Source: Syngnathus acus
Taxonomy: Eukaryota; Chordata; Actinopteri; Syngnathiformes; Syngnathidae
Reading direction: 5' to 3'
DNA length: 64,000 nucleotides
NCBI RefSeq assembly: GCF_901709675.1
Contig: NC_051095.1
Coordinates: forward strand, 18,626,956 to 18,690,955
In this document: positions 1 to 11,395 of the stretch, piece after piece
Layout: each line of letters starts with the position of its first letter
Position numbering within the stretch: position 1 is the first letter of the stretch
Notes under the pieces: generated by a model
Seen by the model: the letters and a program-made list of their open reading frames with translations, nothing else
Told to the model about the DNA's origin: nothing
Databases searched by the model: none
Translations under genes and position numbers: made by a program

Positions 1-1693
1 GTGGCGAGATTGAAGTTGTAGGTCAGGAATCCAGAAAATAGGGTAGTTTGGGGTTGAGAAATTAACTTTATTCTTTTATTGAAATGTTACACTCGATAAA
101 CTGTATTTTTTCTAAAGGCATGTGTTAAATGAAAAAATCATTTGTAATTGTAAAGTTTTTTTTCTAGAAAAAAATATTAAGGAGAATTGTAAATTCTCAA
201 GGAAAATTATGGTGAAGAAAAAAGTTATAATGTAATTACCGTTTTTTTCCGTGTATAATACGCCCCCATGTATAATACGCACCCTAACAATGGCATGTTG
301 ATGCTGGAAAAAAGCCTGTACCCATGTATAATACGCACCCAATTTTTTTTTTTTTTTAATTTTTTTTTTTTTTCTTTTTTTTTTTTAAGTCCCAATGATC
401 GTCACACACGCAGGGAGGCAATGGGTCCCATTTTTATAGTCTTTGGTATGGTCTTAACTAGGCTGGATGTATTTTTTTTGTTGGCGTTGATTTCTCCGAC
501 TGCCCATAAAGGCACCACCGCGATCAGATTAAAAGAGAGGAAAGTGACGTGCGGACATGTGAAAAAGGCGGCTCTGTATGGGAGAGACGTTGAAGAGGAA
601 TAATAACACCCTTGGAAACCAAAACTTGCCCCTCGTCGTGACTCGGAGCCGCAACAAATGTTTCGGATTTGTGTAGGGTACATTGTGACAGCAAACGAGC
701 AGGTGATCGAGCAAGCGTCTGATACGAGAGCATTGCGTTCGTATGGAGCGTGTTTGAAGTGAACAGCAGAGACGAAAGGAACAAGGCAAAGTGTTGTGAA
801 ATAAAATATTACCTGTAATACGCATTTTGTTATTTGCTGATTGTATTAAGCTATCACATTCATTGTCAGTCAAGAAGAGAAGAGGACTATTATCCCTTCT
901 TTGACGAAATGACCAGAGCACAGTACAAACACACTATTGTTCTTTCGGTATTTATTCAACCCACATTCTTTCACAACATGACAAGAAGAGAACAATACAT
1001 AAATCAATACTCGTACCAGTACCATGATTTTCTTAAAAAAAAAAAAAAAAAAAAAATTTTTTTTTTAAAAAATTTAAAAAAAATTGTACCCATGTATAAT
1101 GCGCACCCCAGATTTTAGGACAATAAATTAGTTAAATTTTGCGTATTATACACGGAAAAAAACGGTACATGTGAGAAAAAGTAGATAAAATACATTTATA
1201 TTTTCATATTTATATGCATATTTTCTTCAATGTTTGTAAAATAGCTTGAGAAAATATTTTTTTCTCATAAATTTATGTTCTCTAAAAAAATCAAATCAAA
1301 TACTATTTTACAAAAGGGATTTGAAAAATTTAACTTTTTCATTTTTAAATTAACCCAAACATTTAATGATTTTTTTTTACATTTAAACATTTTTAAAATG
1401 TCATTTTGTAAAAGAAAGCTATTTTTTTTTGTTTTTTTTTGTTTTTTAATATTCTATTTGAGGGAGGCCCGAGTAAATCAGTTTGTGGGTACTTATGCTA
1501 ATGTCATCATAATCTCAGGATACAGTATAGTAAAGTGGATTGATAGGAAATGCAGAATAGAACATCTCAACTTTATTTTCTTTTAATCAGAGGCACTTCA
1601 ATAATACCTGGTGGCACTCCCAATTAACATGAGTTTGTGCTTTAAAGGTTGGGAAACAACAAACTAAATGTTTGTGTACGTGTGTACATTCAG
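1..1693 (+). other. Intron of asb5 (5' side outside window)
   Basis: No coding exon was recognised. The stretch lies upstream of the first in-window asb5 exon and is most simply part of an asb5 intron. It holds the TA-flanked inverted-repeat element at 239-1165, long A and T tracts near 345-390 and 1035-1085, and AT-rich sequence to about 1480. A pyrimidine-rich tract and a CAG acceptor precede position 1694. Confidence 0.6.
239..1165. mobile_element. TA-flanked inverted-repeat DNA transposon (MITE-like)
   Basis: The left end ccgtttttttccgtgtataa and the right end are perfect inverted repeats over at least 24 bp (239-263 against 1141-1165). A TA dinucleotide follows each end (237-238 and 1166-1167), as expected for a TA target duplication of the Tc1/mariner/pogo or related type. 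Inside the left end, tataatacgc starts at 254 and again at 271, a 17-bp step, with another copy near 327; a related copy lies near 1095. No convincing transposase frame is visible, so it is probably non-autonomous. The superfamily assignment is inference. Confidence 0.75.
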
Positions 1694-4425
1694 GGTCACA
1701 ACGTTAACAGCGTGACCATCGACCATGTCACCCCTCTCCATGAAGCCTGCCTTGGAGACCACGCACCCTGCGCCAGAGCCCTGGTCGACGCCGGCGCCGA
1801 CGTCGGTGACTTTTTCAAAAAACAGTGATTTCAACCACTTTCCCGGCAGTAATATAAGGGTGTCTGCAGGTCAACGCCTTGACGGTCGATGGCGCCACAC
1901 CGCTGTTGAACGCCTGCGTGGTGGGCAGTGCGGCGTGCACTGAAGTCCTGCTGGAAAACGGCGCCAGGGCTCAGAGCCTCGCCCACCAGCCATCACCCAT
2001 CCACGAAGCCACTCGCAGAGGTCAGTACATTTTGCTCAATATTTTTAGTACAGTAATCCCTTGTCACTCCGCGCCTCACCATTTGCGACTTCACTAATTC
2101 ATGGATTTTTATAAGAAATTAATGGGAAAAATAATTAGCTAGACTAACCGACAGAGAGTGACAGGATAACAATGTTTAAATACATTTTGTTTTATTTACT
2201 GTAAAGGTACAATACATGCACAGAACAGTGTGGAAATGGTTATTAAGGGAATGGGAAACGTTTATGTAGCGTAAAAGTATTGGGGAGGGTTTATAAAGTC
2301 TTAATGTAGTGTATAAATACATAAATAAATTTCTATTTCTCAAATTTTCACGTGGGTGGTTCTGGAACGTATCTTCCGCAATAAACGAGGGATCACTATA
2401 TAGTTATTCAGTTTCCAAAAACAATGTGTTTATTTCGAGAAAACGTTGTCCATTTCCCTAACCATTTTGTTATATTTCAAGAAAAAAAGTTAATGTTTTC
2501 CATTTTTAAAAAGTTGGATATTTTTTGAGAAAAAAAAACACCAGGATATTTTTGATAAATAAAAATCTGGTAATTTTGACTTGACAAATATAGCTAAGAT
2601 TTTTTTGTAAATATATTTTCTAGAGTCCTATATTTTGTAATATATATAAATAAGTATGTTTACAAGGGGAAAAAGAAAAAAAATGTACATAGTATTGCCA
2701 AGAAAAAAAGACAAAAAAAAGTATATATTTCTGAGGAAAAAATTGAATTTCCCACCCGTCGCCCGTCAAGGTCATTGTGCTTGCGTAGACGTTCTGCTGA
2801 CGTGGGGTGTGGATGTAGACATGGACACCTCTCACTTGGGCACGCCGCTCTACACCGCTTGCATCTGCCAGGAGCTGGAATGTGCCAGGAAGCTTCTCAG
2901 GGAAGGTATGTTAAGTCCTGGGGAGACTTTTAGGATTTCCCAACATTCTAAATTGCAACACAGTTTCTGTTTTCATGACGGCCATGACATCAATGCTTTT
3001 CTGTCCATAATTTCATCATTGCTGTTCTTGCCTAAAAGGTCCAGAATTTCTCAGCCCGTTTGACTATTTACAAACAAAACAAACTCTTAAAGTTTGATTT
3101 CACTCCTTCCCAACATGCATGAATACATCAAGGCTGACAATAATTGCTTTTTCATCAATGTGACCTTGTCTAAAAACCCTTCCTTATTTTCTAGTATTTT
3201 TGAACGCATCATTGTTTCTAGAACAATGTCATGACATCATTCCTTTTAAAGCTTTGATTTAGCATTTTTTGTCTTGTTAAATAGTTCTCAGTGCATCCAA
3301 TGAGAGTTTTTGGTCTGTTAATGCGTAGAATTTACCATCCATCTCTTCATCTGGTAAATGTGAACATTGGAGGTGTTTAAATATCATCCATGTGTGATAT
3401 TTACCAGTGCAATTGTCTTGAGGCTGACACAAAAATGGCGTCCGAGACATTATTAGCGGTGGAAAATTCTTAACTCTAGTGAGTGCCTGTCTCAACATGA
3501 ACTGCAGTTTGCTATTCACAAATTCACCTACTATTCGAGTTGAACTCACTTATTGGGGAAATTTGGGCTGTTTCCGTAACAACCTAAAATACCAAAAGAT
3601 GGTGCCAGAGTTTTGGCTAATGAGAATGTCTTAATTGGTGTCAAGGAACTACTGTGGGATGAACCCTGCTGTGAAAAGCAAAAATCTGCATGTAATTGAT
3701 TCCACCCTCCCACTGAAATGGTTAATATATATGCCACAAGATGACGGTGAAGCTCTTGTTTTGGTTAAGGTCTGACTAAATGAAGCTCCTCTCCTCTTTA
3801 ATGCATCAAAGATCTTTGTGCATGATGAAGGTGCTAAGTTTAGCTTGGTTTGTCAGCAGAAGTTTCTTCGCCGAACGCCACACACACTTTTGGTGTATTT
3901 CTTTGAAATCAAGTAATCTGTCAACCAATTATTTTGGGGGTCATGTAAAAAAATCTTGAAATGATATTTAACCTTAGTATTTATAAGCATATTCACTGGT
4001 GTTTGACCGTACGTGATATACTTTGTGTTTCCCTTTCAGGCGCTAATGTTCAAAAAGGCAAATCCCTGGACTCGCCTTTGCATGCAGCGGCAGAGAAAGA
4101 CTGCACTGCAATTGTAAAGTTGCTGCTTGACTTTGGTGCCGACATCAATGCCCGGGACGGTGAGTGTCGACGACCAGTGGATGTGGCCCCGCCCAGCAGC
4201 TTCACGGAAGGCCTCCTGCTCCTCTACGAAGGTAAAGTTGTACTTGTCTGCTTTATGAATTAAACTCCTTTCATAATGATTTTTTCCCTTTTTGTAGCCA
4301 TGCCTCGAATGCTGACTCAGCTGTGCCGCCAGTGCATTAGGACGTGCATCGGCCGGGACAGACTGCACCTCCTCTGTCATCTGCCCCTGCCGGGTCGAAT
4401 CAGGAACTTCCTACAATACCAGTGA
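1694..4425 (+). CDS. asb5: Ankyrin repeat and SOCS box protein 5 (3' part)
   Basis: Five coding exons are visible: 1694-1801, 1870-2020, 2771-2905, 4040-4231 and 4298-4425 (TGA at 4423-4425). All have GT-AG borders and compatible phases and give 237 residues. The human protein is about 329, so roughly the first 90 residues lie upstream. Ankyrin repeats include HVTPLHEACLGDHA, LGTPLYTACIC and DSPLHAAAEKD. The C-terminus is a SOCS box with an elongin-binding stretch (LTQLCRQCIR) and a Cullin-5-like box ending in NFLQYQ. ASB proteins are substrate receptors of Cullin-5 E3 ubiquitin ligases. The closest match from memory is ASB5 rather than ASB9 or ASB11, and the next gene, spata4, is also its neighbour in human. 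Introns 2021-2770, 2906-4039 and the others hold no recognised gene. The teleost paralogue suffix cannot be decided. Confidence 0.93.
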
Positions 4426-4684
4426 TAATGGCAAAAATGACTTTTTAATAGGTTGTATGCAAATAATTGAGTCTCTGAAGTGCCTACCCACCCAAGTAAA
4501 CCTTTTGCGAGCTGCCTGTTTCGCAACAAAAAAAACTGGGAGTGACCCAGTACCATATGCAACCTACATTACATTATGATGACTGGTGATGAATAGCCTT
4601 TGTAAAAATTTCACAAAATGCACTTTGAAAAATGTTATTGTACGCTATTACGTTTATTTCTGCTTTGTGGACTGTTGAAAACTC

Positions 4685-4690
4685 AATAAA
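4685..4690 (+). terminator. asb5 polyadenylation signal
   Basis: AATAAA lies about 260 bp after the asb5 stop and is followed by a T-rich stretch. It would end the asb5 transcript near 4705-4710, about 330 bp before the spata4 start codon. Confidence 0.65.
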
Positions 4691-4710
4691 ACACTTTATT
4701 TTATAGACGG

Positions 4711-5040
4711 ATAATTTGCCTAATTCAAAGGGAGCAGTGTGGTAGTTGCAAGCTTGACCACTATGAGGCAGCAAAGCGCCACAACAGCCATTGTTTTGCT
4801 CCCATCGGGAAAACGCGAGGAAGAAGCAGAGTTGCCATAGTTACACAACCCTACTCACCGAAGGCCTGCAACGTCACACTGGCTAGCTTTCGCCAAAACC
4901 GCCCCTGTGTTACAAAGGGAGGACGCAGACGACGAGAAGAAAACAGAGAGAACGCGATTCGATTTGTGCGGTGTTTGGCTTGAAGCCAGTCCACGAAACA
5001 GTTTGAGAAGGAGGGTTAAAAAAAGAAAAAGAAAAAAACA
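4711..5040 (+). promoter_or_regulatory. Probable spata4 promoter and 5' UTR
   Basis: This compact interval between the asb5 poly(A) signal and the spata4 ATG is more GC-rich than its surroundings and carries several CpGs (4805-4815, 4920-4960). No clear TATA box is seen. The call is based on position and composition only. Confidence 0.4.
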
Positions 5041-6131
5041 ATGACGGGGCTGCCGAGGGACGTCACAAGATGGCTGCAGAGCCTCGAACTGACTATCCAA
5101 CCAATGAACATACGCAGGTAAATAAGTTGTCAATTACCATTTAAATTAAATATAAATACATATTGAATTCATTATTAGTAACAGTACGTAATATTAAAAT
5201 CAGCGATAAAATCAACCCCCACTCCCCGAAAAAAAATATTTTCTCCCCGTCATGCATACAAAATGAAAATGACAAAAACGCTATTCAAAACAAATTTTTC
5301 TTTCATGGTTGTTGTCGCCCAAGGGTTGTATAATTGTTTTCTGATATTAGACGTGCATTGATTAATTGACAAGTAATCGATTAGGAAATTGATTGAAATT
5401 TGATATGATTCTTTTTTGATAAGCATCTAGTCACCTCCTTTGATTTGAATTTGTCCAAAAAAATTCTGCCCCTCTCGCAATAGTAAAGATAGTAGTAAGA
5501 TTTCTTTGGTCTTCAATGAAAGCCGATTTTTACTTTGGAAAACAATGATCAACATTTTTGCCAATTTTTTGACATGTTGAGGATCAAATTAAAAAAAACT
5601 GCATTTATGCTCTGACAATTTAAAATAACGTTCTATTTACAAATAAAGGGGCAGATATTAAAATCTATTTAACTGATAAAATAATTGACAGATTAATTAC
5701 CTATTAATATAATCATTAGTTGTAGGCCTCAGATTAAACAGTGTTTTTTCCCCCCCCTTGGCCTTAACCTCCACAGAAGTAATATTAATACATACATATA
5801 TACAATTTAACAGACAACTGATCAAATCAATTACTTACCCCTTTGTTGTCATGTTATGTATGGTCTTTTATCTTCCCAGAGAATTTTGCAGTGGCTACCA
5901 TGTAGCTGAGATATTTTGCCGTTATTATCCCAGGGATTTTGAAATTTGTTGCGTCACCAAGGGAACATCATTCTCTATCAAGCAGGACAACTGGAACAAG
6001 ATACGCCGAGTAAGAACAGAAGAAAAAAAACGTAAAAACAGATTCGGGCAATGTTGCAATTAATTTTATAACGTCTTCTGCTTTCAGTTGACTGTGTTCC
6101 CTTTATGAAGGGAGACAATGCCATTAAGGTC

Positions 6132-6227
<96 letters not shown>

Positions 6228-7435
6228 ATATATGTGTGTGTATGATGTCGTCACTCAAATTTTAAATGCATCAATTAGAGCATGTTTTTTTGTACTGACA
6301 GGCACTGCAGAAGTTGCGTCTGCACCTGTCTGAGAAGCTGATCTACGGGACCATCCACTGTAAACCGGGAGCAGCTGAGTTGCTGCTGCAGCAGGTGTAT
6401 TCTGTCCTGACCAAGCACAGGTGACCCTTAAATGTAGACAGGTCATAGCATAACCATCCTAAAGTGACACAGAAAGAAGGGTGTGCCAGATGCCAGTCTT
6501 GTATACATAGCAGCCATTAAAAAGTCGTATTTCCATCACATGTCCACCTAATTTAGCAAAATCATCCTTTCAGGCCTCAAACAGCTCAAAGCTCACAGTT
6601 GGATTTCTCTGACCAGAAGTACCAGCAGCTACTCCCTCCGGTGGCTCGGTCCACCGCCACCACGGCCGTGAAGAGCAACCTGAGAAAGACTGAGATATTG
6701 GCCCTGCCTGACACCCTCATCAATGGGCGGAGGGCCGAGGCCATCATCAGCAAGCATCGGCAAGACAAGATTGCAGACAGGGCGATGACTGATTGTGGTG
6801 AGACCACTGGGAAGCCATTTTGTGTCGAGTGAAGGCTTTCAGGACAAAAAAAAGTTCTTAATGATTTTCTTTATCAACAGGGCGTTCAAACTTGGTCAAG
6901 TCAAAACTCATACAAACAACAGTGGAAAATCTGAATGGAGATGAAAATTACTCTGTCAGCGGTGAGACTGCTTAAGTGCACTTCTGTAATCATAATTTAA
7001 AAAGAAAAACACTAAAACAAACACAACGTAATTCTCGTCATAATACATAGATAAAAGTAAAAATCTACCTAGAGCTACCTGTAATTTTGACTCTTATTGA
7101 GATTATTGTCAACTGGACCAACACTACGTATACTGCATTGAATTCATAAGATGGTATGTACAGCAGTTGTAAATCTACATTATTTACATTACAATTGAAA
7201 CCTTTATGCATAGTTTTGAGCTACAAGCATTGTCTAAATGTTTAGTTATCATTTTTTATTCATGAGAGCTACAAAATATTTTTTTTAAATTAAGCAATAC
7301 TATCTTGAAGTCTGGCTTGAACCACTCTTATGTTTTCTAGAGCTGTGCCTCCAATCACCACTGAGTGGTGCTGTCGTCTCGTACAAGACCATCAAAGTGA
7401 ACCAGCCTGCCAGAAGACTTCCACAAAGCTGTTAA
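5041..7435 (+). CDS. spata4: Spermatogenesis-associated protein 4
   Basis: Six exons, 5041-5117, 5880-6009, 6302-6420, 6574-6797, 6881-6961 and 7341-7435, join in frame to 726 nt (241 residues plus TAA at 7433-7435). The N-terminal half carries the calponin-homology-like (CLAMP/SPEF1-type) fold: WLQSLELTI, then AEIFCRYYPRDFEI, a QDNW motif and LIYGTIHCKPG, which align with mammalian SPATA4 from memory. SPATA4 is testis-enriched and related to microtubule/axoneme-associated proteins; its exact role is poorly defined. Using the acceptor at 6301/6302 keeps the same spacing between QDNW and the LIYG motif as human, so it was preferred to an alternative at 6310/6311. The ATG has A at -3. A hAT element begins two bases after the stop codon and now forms the 3' UTR. 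Confidence 0.93.
6132..6228. repeat. (CTAT)n microsatellite in spata4 intron 2
   Basis: About 24 uninterrupted CTAT units lie 75 bp upstream of spata4 exon 3. A second, longer array of the same unit is at 30219-30399. Confidence 0.95.
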
Positions 7436-7437
7436 AG

Positions 7438-8540
7438 CAGGGGTCACCAAACTACGGCCCGCGGGCCGGATACGGCCCACGGGACCGTTTAATCCGGCCC
7501 GCCAACCCTGAACAAATTGTATTATTAAACTTTTTTTTTTGGTCCTTTTGCCTGCAATGACTGCGTTTCCCCAGTAGATGGGGAAGCGCTCGCCTGCGCA
7601 TTTACTACCGGAAGCCGTGTCAGAAAGCTCGGTGCACACTCACAAGTGCGTGTACGTACTCAGTAGTACGGACATGGCGCACTCGCGCTCTATTTGTATC
7701 AGTCCCGAATTTAGAGCGTGGGCTGTGACGACAGCATTCTTGTAATTCGCGCGCTGAGCTTTCAGATGCAGTTTTGCGCTAAAGCCACCCACAAACCTTC
7801 CCCTGGAATCCTTCCATTAAAATGAGTCGCCCAAGGAAAAGCAAGGTGGACACAGTGCCGAGCGTTTAAAAGAGAGTGGCCAATTTGGCTCGACGTACGC
7901 GACGTGACGTTCAGCCACATGAACGTCAACATCAAACCGTCACAGATCGAGGTAAACGGACCAACACCTCGGATCTCACCTAAGAATTGCCACAACAAAT
8001 TTTACTCCAGACTATGACGCACTAGCAAACTTTAACAAAAAAGACAGCGGTGTCTACAAGCCTACTGGAACCTACAAAAGGATTATAAGGAAGGAACACA
8101 AGAACTTTAAGAGACTGCTCATATGTGTCAGAGAGATTCTGCTCTGACAACTGAGCTGAACTTTTATCTGTTAAGATTGTGCATGGCACAACAGAAAGTT
8201 AATGTTCCATGGCTTTTTTTTCTATGAGGAACCCAGAGAGAGTTATTTAGTTATTATTTATTTCCTGTTTTTTCTGTGAAGAACTCAGAGAGGGTTATTT
8301 AGTTATTATTTATTTCATTAATAGTGTTATTATTTGTTTCCTGACTTTTTTTCTGTAAAGAACCTGGAAAGGGTTATTAAATAACCGTTATTTGGTTATA
8401 TGCGGCTTTCTGGAAAACAATAAATTTTTTAAGCTCCCCTACGATCGTCACACTTTTTCTGTTACAAACTGACACCGGCCCCCCCATCAGAGAAGGGAAA
8501 AGTTATGTGGCCCTCACAGGAAAAAGTTTGGGGACCCCTG
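7438..8540. mobile_element. hAT-type transposon with perfect 8-bp target duplication
   Basis: The ends caggggtcaccaaact and the inverse of agtttggggacccctg form a terminal inverted repeat of about 16 bp with one mismatch. The 8-bp direct repeat tgttaaag occurs at 7430-7437 and again at 8541-8548, the typical hAT target duplication length. The GC-rich subterminal text with ggcccg repeats is typical of teleost hAT non-autonomous copies. No intact transposase frame is seen. An AATAAA at 8419-8424 could polyadenylate spata4. The left duplication covers the spata4 stop codon. Confidence 0.9.
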
Positions 8541-9167
8541 TGTTAAAGCAAACGTGCATGCATCCCACCTCACCCCTCACAATTCAAACCAGTTCCCAAT
8601 GTCTCAGTAACGTAAAGTTCTGTAGCTTGCTCTTCTCAAATAATTTCCTCCAAGGATCTATAATTACGGGACCTTGACAAAATTAACCTGCTCTACGTGA
8701 AATCTTACAAGGACAAAAGGGATTGTATTTTCCCTGGTTGAGGCAGCATTACTTGATCACCATAAATTATACCTGTCAATTATAGCAGATCCAAGTATGT
8801 GGCGCATATAGTGTTCTTAAATAAATATCCCCCCCTCACCCCGATTTTACAGAGTGTGTGTGTAAGGGAGATGCATTTTGCCTGAATTTGCAAGTGTCAG
8901 TTAGATATTCTAGATTCAAGTTGTTTATTGCCACTCTCAGTTTAATTGTCAATCAAAACAAAACAAAGAGTTAAGACCTTGTGTGTATATTTATTTTTAT
9001 TGTAACGATCAGGCTAAGTAACAGACAATATATTGCGTAATGGCCAGCAACTTTTTTTACACTCGATGGGTGGGACACAACTATTTGTATTGAAGACGTT
9101 TAAGGAGTCACTTTGTTCTCCCTCTTTATCGAAGCACCATTACACCTACACTGGTACATATAGACCA
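8541..9167. other. Intergenic, nothing recognised
   Basis: This is sequence between the hAT element and the next repeat cluster. Short C-rich (8828-8842) and GT-rich (8854-8864) tracts are present. No convincing coding exon or repeat end was seen. Confidence 0.5.
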
Positions 9168-9260
9168 CAGGTGTCAAACTCAAGGCCCGGGGGCCAGATA
9201 CGGACCACCACATCATTTTATGTGGCCCGCGAAGACAAATTGTGCATCAAATTCGTGTGA
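9168..9260. mobile_element. hAT-type 5' end fragment
   Basis: It begins caggtgtcaaactcaaggcc, the same family as the complete copy at 50952-51288, including the shared phrase cacatcattttatgtggcc. No matching right end or target duplication follows. The text passes directly into an L2-like fragment, so this copy is truncated. Confidence 0.65.
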
Positions 9261-9592
9261 TTCCAATCCAGTTTCCGCCCCTCCCACAGCACAGAAACAG
9301 CCCTAACCAGAGTGACCAACAACCTTCTTATGGCCCCTGACTCCCATTCCACCTCGCTCCTCATTCTTCTTGACCTCACTGCTGCGTCCAACACCATTGA
9401 CCTTAACATCCTCTTCGACCGCCTCCAACACCACATTGGCCTCTCCCACAGTGCCCTTCGCTGGTTTCACTCCTACCTCACTGACCGGACCGCGTATGTG
9501 GTCCTGGGGGATGCTAAATCTCCCCCCCACACTGTCACCTGTGGGGTCCCCCAGGGCGCCGTACTCGATCCTAACCTCTTCACCATCTACAT
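9261..9592 (+). mobile_element. L2-like LINE reverse transcriptase fragment
   Basis: One open frame reads FQSSFRPSHSTETAL, LLILLDLTAASNTID, LRWFHSYLTDRT and CGVPQGAVLDP, the conserved fingers/palm boxes of L2-clade reverse transcriptases. The expected AFDT core has become ASNT, and the catalytic YADD region is absent. The frame breaks at 9593, where another repeat begins. It is a dead fragment of about 110 codons. Confidence 0.8.
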
Positions 9593-9720
9593 CAGGGGTC
9601 TCAATCTCCAGTCCTCGGGGGCCGCATTCCTACATGTTTTCCAAGTTTCCCTCGTTAAACAGACCTGATTGAAATGATCAGTTCATCCTCACGTTCTGCA
9701 GGAGCCTATATTTATATCTG
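9593..9720. mobile_element. hAT-like MITE fragment
   Basis: It starts caggggtctcaatctccagt and continues into gtcctcgggggccgcattcc. This is the family of the palindromic element at 13071-13271 and the partial copy at 12835-12979. It interrupts the L2 fragment and its right end is not found. Confidence 0.6.
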
Positions 9721-10339
9721 TGCATCTGCCCGAGCTCAGGCTAGGTTGCCATGGCAACGATGCAGCAAAACCCACACGAGACTGTAATTAGCTTACCGTG
9801 AGCCTCTTTTAAGCCTATATGCTGCACCCATCGTGTAATATTCACTCAAGCATGTCGATGTGCTAACGAGCGCTAGCTGTGTGTATGCCAGTAAATGGGA
9901 CAGTGGGAAGAGGCTTGAAATGCCCTTAGAAAGTGTTTCGCCATCTGCTGAGTTTTCCTCACTGCACTGAGAGAAGGGAGGGATTGTAGGTGGGGGTCTA
10001 TGGAAGAGTGAGGATCCCTCCTCCCACTTCCACGACACAAATCTTCCACTTTGATTACCAAAGCCGTGTTATCCATGGGAAGCATGTATGAATGACATTT
10101 TTTCTTATAACAATTTACGATTCTCCGTGTTTGAATTGAACTACTGAAATAAATGAACTTTTATCCCACATTGTAATTTTAGTGTACTAATGTAATATTA
10201 TTATTGTTAGCCATTTTATGTTTTACAAACAAACTGAAGAAATAGTAAAGCACATTATTTCTTCGTCAAATTTGTTATTTCTTCGCATCAAAATGAATGA
10301 ATGGTACGTTTAATAAGAAAGTTGAGAATTATTTCTGGC
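9721..10339. other. Intergenic, nothing recognised
   Basis: No exon-like open frame, repeat end or RNA signature was identified. Confidence 0.45.
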
Positions 10340-11190
10340 TAAAATTGCAGTCCATAAAGGTAAATTGAGTTTGAAGTCCTTATTTTAGTTAAAAAAAAAA
10401 AAAGGAAAAAAAGGTAAAACATCAAGAGCACCCCAGAAATTAAATAATCTGCATTGAAACGCAATACGATGTCTCTGACAATTGTGGTCAAATGAGGAAA
10501 AAAGTATAACATCCAGGTGCGTGCAGTCGTTGGCCCCACGTTAAATAATATTTTATCACTGCAGAAGTAAATTGAGAAAATGTACTTACTGTGTATGGTC
10601 AAAGTTGGTGAAACTGGAAAACAAGAATGAGAACACATTTCACCTGAACATTACATAAATAAAACCTAAAACAAGAAAAATGCAACAAAGGTCAGTCAGT
10701 ACTGAAGCATAACTATAATAAATATAAAACGCGGAAACAAAACAAGAAAATGTTTAACTGTCCATGACACAAAAATCCATCTGTCTGTCACTGAAGCAAA
10801 GTGGGAAAAACCAGCCGTCCATTATCCCTAAAATAAATGGAAAATGAGAAAATTGCATGTGTCTGTCACAAAATAAAATGAGAAAATGTTGTAGCTCTCA
10901 ATAGCCTATCTATTATTGGAGAATTATAGCATGGATGTGTTTTAACTGTTCATCATCACAGAATAAAATTGAAAACATGAAAATGTGATTGTCTCTTGCA
11001 GAAGTAAAACCAGAAAATTCAATTCTCCTTTAAAACTGAAACAGAACAGCAACTCTCAATGAGAAAAACAAGTGTGGTAACTGTCCATTATCATAGACGT
11101 AAAACTAAAAAAAGAAAAAAAAAAGATCAAATATCCATCATAGAAGTAAAACAAAAAATCAGAAAAAGTAATTGTCCAGCATTACATTTA
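10340..11190. repeat. Old degenerate minisatellite
   Basis: A loose unit built from cagaagtaaaac, gagaaaatg and aactgtccatcatca recurs in the same order with strong divergence, for example near 10560, 10745, 10855, 10960, 11005, 11075 and 11140. Unit length looks like 50-70 bp. It is A-rich on the plus strand and has no coding character. Confidence 0.45.
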
Positions 11191-11395
11191 AAAATGTGTC
11201 CAAATGAGTACATGCACATGGATTTGGGGCAATATATGTAAAGGGCAAGTGTCAGTGTTCCTAACATCCTGCTAAGAAGCAAACAAAAATCTTTGTCAAC
11301 TGTGACACAAATTTAAAGTGAGTTCACTCTGGCTGTGTCTTTAAAGAAATCCATCCAGTAAATAATTTATTCATCTTGCAGTGTGTTACATTGGC

